A stretch of DNA of 64,000 nt from Planococcus sp. MB-3u-03 (GCF_002833405.1 NZ_CP025135.1:415501-479500), one strand, 5' to 3'. Positions 42,207-51,861 are shown, counted from the stretch's first letter. Notes: a model not told the origin generated them from the letters alone. Program-made: numbers and translations.

Positions 42207-43759
42207 ATGTCTCAAAATGAACAGCAAAGCCGCATTCCCGAATCGAAGGAGTCTTTTTGAGAGCCTATAAGGAACTGCCGGATTACCCGGCATTTACCGG
42301 CAATAAGTCCACGGAAGTTGCAGTAATAGGGGCAGGCATCGCGGGCGTCATCACTGCTTATCTACTGGCGAAAGAAGGGAAAAAAGTGACGCTTCTTGAT
42401 GCCGGCAAATTGATCGATGGCGTCACGGGCTATACAACTGCGAAGATTTCGGCTCAGCACGGCCTGTATTATGCGCCACTGATCAAATTGGCCGGGGAAA
42501 AACAAGCGAAGCTCTACTACGAAGCCAATATGGCCGGATTGAAATTCATCGAAGAAACGGCAAAAGAACTGAACATCGATTGCGATTTCTCGCATCGGGA
42601 TGCGTTCATCTATTCGACGAAAGATTCCACGGTTAAGTTATTGGAGAAAGAAGCGGAAGCGTACCAGCAACTGGGCATCGACGGTGGGCTTGCACGTGAA
42701 GAGTCAGAGCTGCCATTCCCTGTGACAGAAGCGCTCGTCATGCGCAACCAGGCACAGTTCCATCCTGTGAAATTCTTGACCGGCCTCGTAAAGGAAATGG
42801 AGAAAATGGGCGTGGACATCCATGAACAAAGCCGCGCCATGAAAATCCTGAGCAAAAAAGACCCGGTGATCCAAACGGAGAACTTGTCTCATCTGTCATG
42901 CGATAAAGTGGTTGTCGCTACCCATTATCCCTTCAATGATTTCGATGGCATGTATTTCTCCAGGCTGTCAGTCAACCGCTCCTATGCCATTGCGGTCCGG
43001 ACCGAAGGCAAGATTCCGGAAGGCATGTACATCAGCGCCGACAGCCCATCCCGTTCCATCCGGTTTACGCCCGGAGAGGACGGGGAGAAACTCTTGCTGC
43101 TCGGCGGCGACGGTCACGCCACAGGCCAGAGTTCAGTCGAGACGATGGAGCATTACGAGAATTTGGCGAAATTCGGCGAAGATTATTTCGCTGCACAAGA
43201 AATTCCGTATCGCTGGTCGTCGCAGGATTTGACGACTTTGGATAAAATCCCTTATGTCGGCACCATCACCGCTGGGTATGAAAATATTCTCGTCGCGACA
43301 GGATTCCATAAATGGGGCATGGCGAACGGCGCCATTGCCGGCCGGATTTTAACCGACCAAATCGTCGGGCGTGACAACCCGTACGCTGCGCTATTCGATC
43401 CGACGCGGCCGAAAGTGAAAACGGCCGATGCGGCAAGCTTCTTGAAAGACAATGCTTCGGTGGCGAAAGAACTGGTCAGCGGCAAATTGAAAAAAGCATC
43501 CAAGACTGTCGACGATCTTGAAAAAGGACAGGGCGGACTTGTCAAAGTGGATGGCAAAAAAGCGGGCGGCTACCGCGATGAATACGGCCAAGTGCATCTC
43601 GTCAAACCGACCTGTACGCATATGGGCTGTGACGTAGCGTGGAACGATGCCGAAACCTCGTGGGATTGCCCGTGTCATGGATCACGCTTCTCGCACACCG
43701 GGGAAGTATTGGAAGGCCCTGCCGTGAAACCGCTGAAGAAATTAGAAGGCGGTATATAA
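42207..43759 (+). CDS. yhfW: FAD-dependent oxidoreductase with C-terminal Rieske domain (YhfW-like), one apparent frameshift
   Basis: Residues beginning EVAVIGAGIAGVITAYLLAKEG form a DAO-type FAD fold; the C-terminus is a Rieske [2Fe-2S] domain with CTHMGCDV and CPCHGSRF. B. subtilis YhfW has this architecture; its substrate is unknown. AAAGGAGGGG lies before the ATG at 42207, which gives MSQNEQQSRIPESKESF and then a stop at 42258. Adding one G there (TGG) continues as WRAYKELPDYPAF, the long frame. The ribosome site and homologous N-termini favour 42207 as the true start, making the stop a one-base deletion, likely technical. Confidence 0.88.
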
Positions 43760-43764
43760 AATAC

Positions 43765-43799
43765 AAAAAAAGGAAGCAGCGACGGCTGCTTCCTTTTTC
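43765..43799. terminator. Terminator between the Rieske gene and yceI
   Basis: AAAAAGGAAGCAGC-GAC-GGCTGCTTCCTTTTT, near-palindromic and usable from both sides. Confidence 0.85.
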
Positions 43800-43804
43800 A
43801 ATGC

Positions 43805-44328
43805 TTATGCTGGGTTCGCTTGGATTTCCAAGTTCAATTTGATGTCTTCGCCGACAAGCACGCCGCCTGTTTCAAGGGCCTGGTTCCATGTCAAACCGAA
43901 ATCTTTACGGTTGATCTTGCCGTTAACGTTGTATGCAACAACTTCGACGCCCCAAGGGTTAGTGGCTTTGCCGCCGTATTCCGCTTCGAATTTCGCTGGG
44001 CGGGTAATGCCTTTGATTGTCAAATCGCCTTCAAGCTCATATTCGTCATCGTCTTTCTTGCGGATATCGGTTGCATTGAATGTAATGTGTGGATGCTGTT
44101 CAGCGTCAAAGAAATCTGCTGAGCGCAAGTGGTTATCGCGATCTTCGTTATTGGTGTCGATGCTTGTCACGTCGATTTTGAAATCGATCAATGCATTTTC
44201 CAGGTTGTTTTCATCTGCTTCCACCTGTGCTTCATATGAAGCGAAAGAGCCTTTCACTTTTGAGATCATCATGTGTTTCACGGAAAATCCGATTTCTGAA
44301 TGCGCTTGGTCTACTGTCCATTTTTCAT
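43805..44328 (-). CDS. yceI: YceI-family lipid-binding protein, one apparent frameshift
   Basis: A YceI beta-barrel (lipocalin-like) protein: RSADFFDAEQHPHITFNATDI, DLTIKGITRPAKFEAEYGG and INRKDFGLTWN are strong signatures. These bind isoprenoids or quinones. The best start is the ATG at 44328, with GGAGGAATT 7-8 nt upstream. The frame is lost after two Lys codons; adding one A to the A-run (plus-strand T-run 44321-44325) gives MKKWTVDQAHSEIGFSVKHMM, the standard YceI N-terminus. Repaired length is about 174 residues. The promoter carries an MhqR-like half site, fitting a quinone link. Confidence 0.9.
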
Positions 44329-44362
44329 GAGTAATTCCTCCAATTTCTTATGTGTTAGCCTT

Positions 44363-44391
44363 ACTATAAACAATTAATATCTCGAAGTCAA
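44363..44391 (-). promoter_or_regulatory. yceI promoter with MhqR-like half site
   Basis: On the minus strand TTGACT-N17-TATAGT, with TTCGAGATA overlapping the -35 and spacer. A second ATCTCTAATTA lies upstream. The layout mirrors the azoR promoter. Confidence 0.65.
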
Positions 44392-44528
44392 TAGGTTTTA
44401 ATTAAAATAGTTTTAATTAGAGATAAATTTTATCCGTACTTTAGTCCTTAACAAGGCAATATCGCTTGTCAAACATGATGAAAATGGATACTATTAAGAG
44501 CGAAAAGTTTAGAAGGGATTTGCTTGGA

Positions 44529-45446
44529 ATGATGAAAGAAACTTGGTTGACGGATTTGCGCCGTTTTGTGGCGGAAGATCACGTCAAAATGGACGAGCCT
44601 TTGCATTTGCATACATTGACGAAAATGGGCGGGCCGGCCGATATATTTGTAGCACCGACAACTGAAGATGAAGTAGCTTATACTGTAAAATACGCATATG
44701 ACAATGATATCCCGCTATTGATGCTTGGGAATGGTTCCAATATGGTTGTCCGCGATGGCGGCGTCCGTGGAATCGTGCTGACGTTCAAGAAATTGGATGG
44801 CATCATGATCAATGGAACAACTGTGATTGCCCAAGGCGGCGCGGACATTAAGAAAGTATCGCGCGCAGCAGCAGACCGCCAGCTGACAGGCTTGGAATTT
44901 GCCTGCGGCATCCCGGGTTCGATCGGCGGAGCGATGGCAATGAATGCCGGCGCATACGGCGGCGAGATCCAAGACGTCATCGTCCAGGCGACAGTCTTGA
45001 CGAAAGAAGGGGAAAAGCTGGTCTTGACGAAAGACGAGCTGGAACTCGGCTACCGCAAAAGCATCATCACGAAAAAAGGCTTTTACGTCCTGTCTTCCGA
45101 GTTCGGCCTCGAAATCGGGGAGCAGCGGGTCATTGACGCGAAAATGTCTGATTTGACGTTCCAGCGGGAAAGCAAGCAGCCGCTTGAATTCCCTTCTGCC
45201 GGAAGTGTCTTCAAACGGCCGCCGGGCAATTTTGCCGGCAAGCTGATCCAGGAAAGCGGATTGCAGGGCAGAGGATTTGGCGGTGCGGAAGTTTCCACAA
45301 AGCACGCCGGATTTATCGTCAATAAAAACAATGCGACAGCCAACGATTACATCCAAACCATTGAAATGGTGAAGAAAGCGGTGTTCGAGAAATTCGGCAT
45401 CGATTTGGAGCTTGAAGTGAAAATCGTCGGCGAAGATATGGCTTGA
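44529..45446 (+). CDS. murB: UDP-N-acetylenolpyruvoylglucosamine reductase MurB
   Basis: A FAD-dependent reductase of 305 residues making UDP-MurNAc for peptidoglycan. Motifs: TKMGGPADIF, LGNGSNMVVRD, FACGIPGSIGGAMAMNAGAYGGE for FAD, and PSAGSVFKRP with the catalytic Ser. The start at 44529 (with ATG at 44532 equally possible) has AGAAGGGA about 10 nt upstream; the frame extends further upstream without a good ribosome site. It stands alone, followed by a terminator. Confidence 0.95.
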   Translation: MMKETWLTDLRRFVAEDHVKMDEPLHLHTLTKMGGPADIFVAPTTEDEVAYTVKYAYDNDIPLLMLGNGSNMVVRDGGVRGIVLTFKKLDGIMINGTTVIAQGGADIKKVSRAAADRQLTGLEFACGIPGSIGGAMAMNAGAYGGEIQDVIVQATVLTKEGEKLVLTKDELELGYRKSIITKKGFYVLSSEFGLEIGEQRVIDAKMSDLTFQRESKQPLEFPSAGSVFKRPPGNFAGKLIQESGLQGRGFGGAEVSTKHAGFIVNKNNATANDYIQTIEMVKKAVFEKFGIDLELEVKIVGEDMA

Positions 45447-45455
45447 TTTCAACGG

Positions 45456-45487
45456 GCGGCACTCCTTATACGGAGTGCCGCTTTTTT
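45456..45487 (+). terminator. Rho-independent terminator after murB
   Basis: GCGGCACTCC/GGAGTGCCGC followed by T6. Confidence 0.9.
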
Positions 45488-45538
45488 AATTAGAGCCATT
45501 ATTATGGTATAATGAATTCAAAGTAATTTACGGAGTAG

Positions 45539-47023
45539 GTGGTCAATATACAGAGCTTTAGTGTAGACGGTATAATCTTGATCGGCGGGATCTTCCTGCT
45601 GGCTGGCGTTTTGATGACGAAAGTATCAGCTCGCGCCGGCGTTCCCTCGCTCGTTTTGTTTATGTTCCTCGGCATGGTGCTAGGCAGTGATGTTTCAGGC
45701 CTCATCTATTTCTCCAACGCAGAAATTGCCCAGATGGTCGGAATTGTCGCCCTCATTATTATCCTCTTCGAAGGTGGTTTGCAAACCCAATGGAAGCATA
45801 TCCGCCCGGTTCTTGGCGGTTCAATCGTCCTGGCGACGCTTGGGGTTTTGATCACGACAGGCATTGTAGCTGTCGCAGCGTATTATGTTTTTGATTTGAC
45901 TTGGCTGCAGGCCTTGCTGCTTGGTTCTATCGTCGGTTCGACGGATGCCGCAGCGGTATTCTCGGTTCTCGCAGGCCAAAACATCAAATCCAAAATCTCC
46001 TCAACGCTCGAAGCGGAGTCAGGAACGAACGACCCGATGGCAATGTTTTTGACCATCGCGTTTGTTCAATTGATTATGATCCCGGATTCATCGGTCTGGA
46101 CGATGCTCGGCAGTTTCCTTCTTCAAATGGGACTCGGCTTGGTTCTGGGCTTGGCGCTTGGGTTGTTCGCGTCATGGACCATCAACCGGATCCGGCTTGA
46201 TGCATCCGGGCTTTATGCAGTGCTTGCCGCAGGTTTTGCGATTTTCATCTATAGCTTTACAGCCGTCCTCGGAGGCAGTGGGCTGCTCGCGGTTTACTTG
46301 GCAGCCCTCGTGATCGGGACGCGCGATTTGACGCATAGCTATTCGATCGTCTCCTTCCATGAAGGTTTCGCTTGGCTTATGCAGATTGTCATGTTTGTCA
46401 TTCTCGGGCTTCTCGTCTTCCCAAGCCAATTGGCCGACTGGGATCTCATCTGGAAAGGGCTTGTGCTATCGTTCGTGTTGATTTTCGTAGCACGCCCGAT
46501 CGCCGTCTTCATCAGTACGGCGTTCTTCGATTATGATTTGAAAGAAAAGCTGTTCATGTCCTGGGCAGGGCTGCGCGGAGCGGTTCCGATCGTTCTGGCG
46601 ACGTTCCCGATGCTCGCGGGCATGGAAAACAGCATCCTGTTTTTCAATATCGTTTCGTTCATCGTGCTGACGTCTGCGTTGCTGCAAGGTTCGACCATCC
46701 CGTTTTTTGCCGAGAAACTCGGATTGAACGGGCGCCCGGTTCCAAAGCGCATCCATTCCCTGGAACTGGTGTCGATGGACCGTGCCAATGCAGAAATGCT
46801 TGAAGTCGAACTGTCGGAGAAATCGCCTTTTGCCGGCCAGTTGGTGCAGACGATCGGCCTTCCGAACCAGACCTTGATCAGCGCCATCATCCGTTCGGGC
46901 AAGCTCGTCATGCCGACCGGAACGACGCGTCTCAGAAAAGGGGATGTGCTGTATGTCCTCACCGAAAAGAAACAAGTGTCGAAAGTGAAATTGGTGCTTG
47001 GAGAAGAAGATTTCGTCAACTGA
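45539..47023 (+). CDS. CPA1/NhaP2-type K+(Na+)/H+ antiporter with C-terminal TrkA_C domain
   Basis: A protein of 494 residues. Residues about 10-395 form a 12-13 span cation:proton exchanger with GSTDAAAVFSVL (ion site), ESGTNDPMAM and SWAGLRGAVPIVLATFPML. Residues about 415-485 form a TrkA_C regulatory domain ending LRKGDVLYVLTEKKQ. It exchanges K+ or Na+ for H+, adjusting volume and pH. Start taken as GTG 45539; GGAG is only 3 nt away, so the start is the weakest part. An extended -10 promoter (TGGTATAAT) is at 45505-45513. Confidence 0.85.
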   Translation: MVNIQSFSVDGIILIGGIFLLAGVLMTKVSARAGVPSLVLFMFLGMVLGSDVSGLIYFSNAEIAQMVGIVALIIILFEGGLQTQWKHIRPVLGGSIVLATLGVLITTGIVAVAAYYVFDLTWLQALLLGSIVGSTDAAAVFSVLAGQNIKSKISSTLEAESGTNDPMAMFLTIAFVQLIMIPDSSVWTMLGSFLLQMGLGLVLGLALGLFASWTINRIRLDASGLYAVLAAGFAIFIYSFTAVLGGSGLLAVYLAALVIGTRDLTHSYSIVSFHEGFAWLMQIVMFVILGLLVFPSQLADWDLIWKGLVLSFVLIFVARPIAVFISTAFFDYDLKEKLFMSWAGLRGAVPIVLATFPMLAGMENSILFFNIVSFIVLTSALLQGSTIPFFAEKLGLNGRPVPKRIHSLELVSMDRANAEMLEVELSEKSPFAGQLVQTIGLPNQTLISAIIRSGKLVMPTGTTRLRKGDVLYVLTEKKQVSKVKLVLGEEDFVN

Positions 47024-47024
47024 G

Positions 47025-47050
47025 CTTGCCCATGTGGCAGGCTTTTTTTG
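47025..47050 (+). terminator. Terminator after the antiporter gene
   Basis: GCTTGCC-CATGT-GGCAGGC followed by T7; a short stem. Confidence 0.7.
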
Positions 47051-47111
47051 ATGGAGAGGAAGGAATTGCCATCGTTTCAGTCGAATGCAATGCAAAAAGG
47101 GGGATTTAATC

Positions 47112-49463
47112 ATGAAGGGGAAGAAATGGGTGAAATGGCTATTGATCGCATTCGGGTCGCTAATCGCATTGGGAGCCGTTGCAGGATTTTTTGCAAACGC
47201 TTACATATCAAAGTCGAAACCGGTCATTGAAGGAGAAGTGGCTGTAGGGGTGCTGGAAGAACAAGTAACGGTCGTGCGGGATGATATCGGTGTGCCGCAT
47301 ATCCAAGCAGAAAGCGATGCGGACCTGTACCGTGCGCAAGGCTATGTGCAAGCGCAGGACCGCTTGTTCCAAATGGATTTATCGAGACGCCAAGCAAGCG
47401 GCCGCTTGGCTGAGGTGATCGGGGAAGCAGCAGTAGATACCGATAAATATTTCCGCACCTTCAGTTTGCGCCGTGCCGGGGAAGCGTCTTGGGAGGGCTA
47501 CGGGGAAGAAGCGAAGCAAGTGCTCGAATGGTACGCGGAAGGTGTCAACGCTTATATAGAAGAAGCGAAAGAAGACGGGCGCCTCAGCTATGAATTCGCG
47601 CTGCTCGGCTATGAACCCGAACCGTGGACACCTGTCGATTCTTTGGCGATCGGCAAATTCATGGCTTATGATCTCGGCGGCCATTGGAATTCGCTCGCGG
47701 TCCGGCATTGGGCATTGAATGAATTCCCGGAAGATAAAGCGCGCGAATTGTTCATCCGCTATCCGGAAGAAGCACCTGCCATTTTGGCGGCCAATAAAAA
47801 GCAGCCGGTCTCAGTCGCAGGTGCTTTCGATCCATCGGTCATTCCGCCAGAGTTCAACGGCAGCAATAACTGGGTCGTGTCAGGGGAAAAAACGGAAAGC
47901 GGGCTGCCGCTATTGGCAGACGATCCGCATCTCGGGCTCAGCACGCCGTCGATCTGGTACCAGATGCATTTGGAGTCGCCTGAACAAAATGTCAGCGGCG
48001 TCATCTTCGCTGGCATTCCAGGAATCATTCTCGGGCATAACGAACAGATTGCGTGGGGCGTGACGAATGTCGGGCCGGATGTGCAGGATCTGTATATCGA
48101 AACGCCAAACCCTGACAATCCGACACAGTTCCGTTATGAAGGCCAGTGGGAGCAGGCGGAAGTGCTGGAAGAACCAATCCAAGTAAAAGACGGGGAGACG
48201 GTCGATTTCGAAGTGCTCGTCACCCGCCACGGCCCGGTCGTATCGCCGGTCTTATATGAAGAAGAGCCTTCTGCCGTCTTTTCCATGCAGTGGACCGCGC
48301 TTGAGCCGACGCTTGAACTGCAGGCCGTGTTGAATTTCAATAAAGCGGAGAACTGGGAACAATTCGAAACGGCATTGGAAGATTTCCAGGCGCCGGCACA
48401 GAATTTCGTGTTCGCATCGACTGACGGCACCATGGCGTACAAGGCGAACGGGCGTATCCCAATCCGCAAACAAGGCGACGGGCAATTGCCGGTGCCGGGT
48501 GATTCTGCTGAATATGGCTGGGACGGCTACGTGCCGTTCGATGAATTGCCGCGCTCGGTCAATCCGGAATCCGGCTTTATCGCGACCGCCAATAACCAGG
48601 TCATAGATAATAGCTATCCGTACCATATCACGGATTTCTGGGCGCAGCCTTATCGCTATGAGCGCATTGCAGAAGTGCTCGAAGGCAGCGATAAACTGAC
48701 GGCTGAAGATATGATGGCCTTACAGATGGACCAGAAAAATCTATACGCGGCAGAATTTCTCGAAGACATGATGGCAGAAGTCGAAAAAATGACGGACGAA
48801 CACGAAGAATTATTCAAGATGCTGCGGGAATGGGATCAGGTCGACAGTGCAGGCCAGTCAGCACCTTTCGTGTTCCATACATGGATGCGCCAATTGCCGG
48901 ACACCTTATTCGAGGAACGATTTCCAGAAGATGTCTACGATATGCTATCGGGCAAAAACCACATCACCGACGCCTTGTTACGCCGGGCTTTTGAGGGAGA
49001 AGAAGGTGCATGGGTGCGTGAATACGGCGGCACAGGCAAATGGCTGGCTGACTCACTTGATCTTGCACTCGATGATATCGAAGATGCACAAGGCAGCGAT
49101 CCGCAAGACTGGGAATGGGGCGATTACCACCAATTGACATTCCCGCATCCCGTCGCTGGAGCATCGCCGATTCTCGAACGGTTCTTGAATCCGGACAAAG
49201 TGCCGGTGGGTGGCTCGAATATTACCGTCCAGGCAGCGGCCTTCAATGATGACGGCGAAGTCGATCACGGGGCCTCTTGGCGTTTTGTGGCCGACCTTGC
49301 CGATTTATCAAAAGCCTATCATATTGTTGGACCAGGGCTGAGCGGCCATGTGAAATCCGACTTTTTCCATAACCAAGTCGATAAATGGGCGCAAGGCGAG
49401 TTTCATGAAACCCGAATCGAAGGCGATGTGGAAGGAGCCGAATTAACGCTTACCCCTGAATAA
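47112..49463 (+). CDS. Penicillin acylase-family Ntn hydrolase (membrane-anchored precursor)
   Basis: A precursor of 783 residues. The N-terminal signal/anchor WVKWLLIAFGSLIALGAVAGFF is followed by the alpha-chain region (VVRDDIGVPHIQAESDADLYRAQGYVQAQDRLFQM). Autocleavage is expected before the Ser of NGSNNWVVSG (near residue 258), exposing the beta-chain N-terminal Ser nucleophile; the oxyanion and catalytic Asn-type sites are ahead of FIATANNQV. It could hydrolyse penicillins, acyl-homoserine lactones or other N-acyl amides. AAAGGGGGA lies 8 nt before the ATG at 47112. Confidence 0.9.
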   Translation: MKGKKWVKWLLIAFGSLIALGAVAGFFANAYISKSKPVIEGEVAVGVLEEQVTVVRDDIGVPHIQAESDADLYRAQGYVQAQDRLFQMDLSRRQASGRLAEVIGEAAVDTDKYFRTFSLRRAGEASWEGYGEEAKQVLEWYAEGVNAYIEEAKEDGRLSYEFALLGYEPEPWTPVDSLAIGKFMAYDLGGHWNSLAVRHWALNEFPEDKARELFIRYPEEAPAILAANKKQPVSVAGAFDPSVIPPEFNGSNNWVVSGEKTESGLPLLADDPHLGLSTPSIWYQMHLESPEQNVSGVIFAGIPGIILGHNEQIAWGVTNVGPDVQDLYIETPNPDNPTQFRYEGQWEQAEVLEEPIQVKDGETVDFEVLVTRHGPVVSPVLYEEEPSAVFSMQWTALEPTLELQAVLNFNKAENWEQFETALEDFQAPAQNFVFASTDGTMAYKANGRIPIRKQGDGQLPVPGDSAEYGWDGYVPFDELPRSVNPESGFIATANNQVIDNSYPYHITDFWAQPYRYERIAEVLEGSDKLTAEDMMALQMDQKNLYAAEFLEDMMAEVEKMTDEHEELFKMLREWDQVDSAGQSAPFVFHTWMRQLPDTLFEERFPEDVYDMLSGKNHITDALLRRAFEGEEGAWVREYGGTGKWLADSLDLALDDIEDAQGSDPQDWEWGDYHQLTFPHPVAGASPILERFLNPDKVPVGGSNITVQAAAFNDDGEVDHGASWRFVADLADLSKAYHIVGPGLSGHVKSDFFHNQVDKWAQGEFHETRIEGDVEGAELTLTPE

Positions 49464-49495
49464 GGTATACTGGAGAAAAACGTTCGGGGGATTTT

Positions 49496-49847
49496 ATGAA
49501 AAACATATTGGCTGTAGGGTTTGGCGGCATGGCCGGATCGCTTCTCCGCACTGCCGTGTTTCAATTCACCGGAGCGGGGATGGGCTTGTGGCTTGTGAAC
49601 ATTCTCGGAAGCTTCATCATCGGCATCGCAGCGGCCCGGTTGGTGAAGCGTTCGGCGGAGACACGGCTGTTCGTCTCGACCGGGCTTATCGGTTCGTTCA
49701 CGAGTTTTCGGCCTTTTCGGCGGATTGGTTCCGCTTGCTTGAATCGTCCTTATTAACGGGGCTCATTTATGCTCTTGGCATGACGGCCGCATCAATTGTG
49801 GCAGCGGCTTTAGGGCTGTTGGCGGGGCGCAAGGGGCGGTCGAATGA
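49496..49847 (+). CDS. crcB1: Fluoride channel CrcB/Fluc subunit 1, with two apparent single-base deletions
   Basis: It begins MKNILAVGFGGMAGSLLRTAV, then LVNILGSFIIGIAAARL and TGLIGSFTSF, the Fluc GxxG-type N-motif and the FTTFS-like phenylalanine track. The frame breaks at the T-run 49705-49708; adding one T yields SAFSADWFRLLESSLLTGLIYALGM. A second missing G at 49833-49836 would return the frame to end at TGA 49845-49847, overlapping the next ATG by 4 nt as expected for a coupled pair. Repaired length is about 117 residues, four spans. Both lesions are in homopolymers. Confidence 0.85.
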
Positions 49848-50179
49848 TCAGCATCGCGATATTCGGCTTTCTCGGAGCCATTGCCCGTTATCTCTTTTAT
49901 ATGGCGGTGGAAAACCGTGTGCGCCAGCCGAAACTTGCGACTTGGTTCGTCAACAGTCTCGGATCGCTCATCATCGGCGCATGCCTCGGGGCAGGTGTGC
50001 CGGCAGCTTCCGGAATCTTCGGGTTTCTCGGCGCCTTCACGACCTTTTCGACAATGGCGCTCGATAGCGTGAAGGATTTTGAAGACGGCCATTGGAAACA
50101 GGGCATATTTTATATTTCCACAACGCTTGTTTCCGGCTTGTTGCTGTTTGCTGTCGGGTATTCAATTGCTTCTATGTAA
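49844..50179 (+). CDS. crcB2: Fluoride channel CrcB/Fluc subunit 2
   Basis: A Fluc protein of 111 residues with four spans: FGFLGAIARYLFYMAVE, the Asn-bearing WFVNSLGSLIIGACLGAG and FLGAFTTFSTMALD with the conserved FTTFS fluoride-pore motif. Paired crcB genes encode heterodimeric F- channels in many Firmicutes. The start overlaps the repaired crcB1 end by ATGA. No fluoride riboswitch was seen upstream. A terminator follows. Confidence 0.93.
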   Translation: MISIAIFGFLGAIARYLFYMAVENRVRQPKLATWFVNSLGSLIIGACLGAGVPAASGIFGFLGAFTTFSTMALDSVKDFEDGHWKQGIFYISTTLVSGLLLFAVGYSIASM

Positions 50180-50212
50180 AAAACCGTTCCGCTGAATTAG
50201 CGGAACGGTTTT
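50179..50212 (+). terminator. Terminator after crcB2
   Basis: AAACCGTTCCGCT-GAATT-AGCGGAACGGTTT; also suited to the convergent P1 peptidase gene. Confidence 0.85.
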
Positions 50213-50225
50213 ATGTGTTTTATTT

Positions 50226-51224
50226 TTATTCGAACAGGCCTTTTTCGACGACGCGTCCCATGCGCCCAGAAGTGGTCTCGGCATGGAACAGCGATTGATA
50301 GACCGCTTCTTCCGTTGACTCGATTACGCCTTGGAACAGCGAAGCCATCACTTCGTGGTCATCGCGCAATACCCGCAAGTCGGTAAAAGGGGATTGCTGC
50401 TGGTGGGGAATCGTATAGGCGGTGGAGAAGGCGATGATGATGTCCCCGGAGCCGTTATGTACATGCGTGCCAGTTCGGCCAAGCCCGATCGCCGCACGTT
50501 TAGCGAGCCGCTTCAGCTGGCGGCTATCAAGCGGTGCATCGGTGGCGATGATAATGATGACAGATCCGTCCGGGCGCTGTTCCGGAGTATTTTCGGGCAG
50601 CCAATTGGCGATGGCGATTTCTTCTTTGCGCCCGAAATTGGTCAAAACGAGTGCGCCGGTCGTGAACTGTTCATCCCCGTATTCCACAGTGCGTGAAGAA
50701 GAGCCGATGCCACCCTTGACGCCGTAGCAAATCATCCCCTTGCCAGCACCAACAGCCCCTTGTGCAAAGTCAGGAGAAGCTGTGCGGATCGCCTGGGCAG
50801 CGTGAGCCGGTTCGACCGCCATCCGCCGCATCGAATTTAAATAGCTGTCATTGCATTCGCCGACAAGCAAATTCAATGAACTGGTCGAATCGCCGATCGC
50901 TGGATTTTCAGCAAGCACATAATCCAGCGTCCCTTGCAGCACCGCTGCCACGCTGAACGTGTTGGTTAGCATGATCGGGGACTCGAGCACGCCAAGTTCA
51001 TCGACTTGGATGAGCCCGGCGGTTTTGCCGAAGCCATTCAACACAAACGATGCAGCAGGCGTTTTTTGTTCGAACCAGTTGCCGGTATGCGGCAGGATCG
51101 CAGTGACACCCGTGCAGACCGATTCCTCTTCATTGATCTTTTCATCGAGTGTGACATGGCCGACGGTAACGCCTGTCACATCGGCGATGGAGTTGCGTTT
51201 TCCTTTATGCATCATGATCCCCAT
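50226..51224 (-). CDS. P1-family (DmpA-type) aminopeptidase/esterase
   Basis: A protein of about 332 residues of the DmpA/ornithine acetyltransferase-like Ntn fold: NSIADVTGVTVGHVTLDE, GVTAILPH, NAFGKTAG-like LNGFGKTAGL, and KGGIGSSSR holding the autocatalytic Ser nucleophile. It releases N-terminal residues from small peptides or D-amino acid esters. Start is uncertain: ATG 51224 has AGGAAAA 5-6 nt upstream and is preferred to an in-frame GTG at 51293 without a site. It lies downstream of uspA on the same strand. Confidence 0.85.
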   Translation of the reverse strand: MGIMMHKGKRNSIADVTGVTVGHVTLDEKINEEESVCTGVTAILPHTGNWFEQKTPAASFVLNGFGKTAGLIQVDELGVLESPIMLTNTFSVAAVLQGTLDYVLAENPAIGDSTSSLNLLVGECNDSYLNSMRRMAVEPAHAAQAIRTASPDFAQGAVGAGKGMICYGVKGGIGSSSRTVEYGDEQFTTGALVLTNFGRKEEIAIANWLPENTPEQRPDGSVIIIIATDAPLDSRQLKRLAKRAAIGLGRTGTHVHNGSGDIIIAFSTAYTIPHQQQSPFTDLRVLRDDHEVMASLFQGVIESTEEAVYQSLFHAETTSGRMGRVVEKGLFE

Positions 51225-51308
51225 TTCTGTTTTCCTGCATGATAGGCTGCGGATTCCGATATTGTTCAACAATGTGGAATCGAACGGCTCCACAGAATGC
51301 AGTTTTCT

Positions 51309-51728
51309 TTATTTGATGACCAGGACCGGCACTTTGACGCGCTTTGCCACTTTATGGCTGACGCTGCCGAGCACAAATTCCTGGACAGGATTCAAGCCGC
51401 GGCTGCCGATGATGACTATATCGTATGGATGTTCGTTCGCGTGGGAGACGATGGCTGGCCCGGGTGCACCGTGGACAATAACGCTTTTCACACGGACACT
51501 TGCCTGGTGGAAAATGTCTTCGAAGGGTGCAAGATAGTCGCGGGCGGCTTCGGCTATTTGCTCGCTTGTGAGCCCTCGATTGCTTTCTTTTTCGGATTTT
51601 CCGTAATCGACGGCACAAATAATTGTTACTTGTGCCTGAGGCGTGCCTTCAACGAGTTGAATCGCATGTTGTGCGGCGCGTTTTGAGTGCTCAGATCCAT
51701 CAATGGCGACCAATACGTGTTGGTACAT
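51309..51728 (-). CDS. Universal stress protein UspA family
   Basis: A Usp domain of 139 residues: MYQHVLVAIDGSEHSKRA at the start and the ATP-binding G-2X-G-9X-GS motif (IGSRGLNPVQEFVLGSVS) at the end, followed by KVPVLVIK. It probably binds ATP and acts in stress survival. The ATG at 51728 has CAGGAGAG upstream; the longer frame has none. TATACT on the minus strand near 51765 may be its -10 box. Confidence 0.9.
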   Translation of the reverse strand: MYQHVLVAIDGSEHSKRAAQHAIQLVEGTPQAQVTIICAVDYGKSEKESNRGLTSEQIAEAARDYLAPFEDIFHQASVRVKSVIVHGAPGPAIVSHANEHPYDIVIIGSRGLNPVQEFVLGSVSHKVAKRVKVPVLVIK

Positions 51729-51812
51729 AATTCGTCTCTCCTGTTCTATGGTGTCGTTGTTTTCATTAGTATAGCATTTCCTGAATTGCGAGCGGGTGGC
51801 CGCATTTTTCAT

Positions 51813-51828
51813 TCAAATGAGCATTTGA
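51813..51828 (+). promoter_or_regulatory. Upstream CadC-type dyad
   Basis: TCAAATGAGCATTTGA is a TCAAAT-N4-ATTTGA palindrome overlapping the cadC -35 box. Confidence 0.65.
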
Positions 51829-51853
51829 CTGTTGGGCTGGATAGCCTTATACT
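51825..51853 (+). promoter_or_regulatory. Sigma-A promoter of cadCA
   Basis: TTGACT-N17-TATACT. Confidence 0.8.
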
Positions 51854-51861
51854 GAAATCAA

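Noticed and set aside
49464..49495. Fluoride riboswitch before crcB
   Set aside because: The gap after the acylase gene is only 32 nt and lacks the conserved riboswitch core.
49588..50067. Alternative 159-codon frame overlapping both crcB genes
   Set aside because: Only its middle part encodes CrcB-like sequence; the start and end are out-of-frame translations of crcB1 and crcB2, explained by two missing bases.
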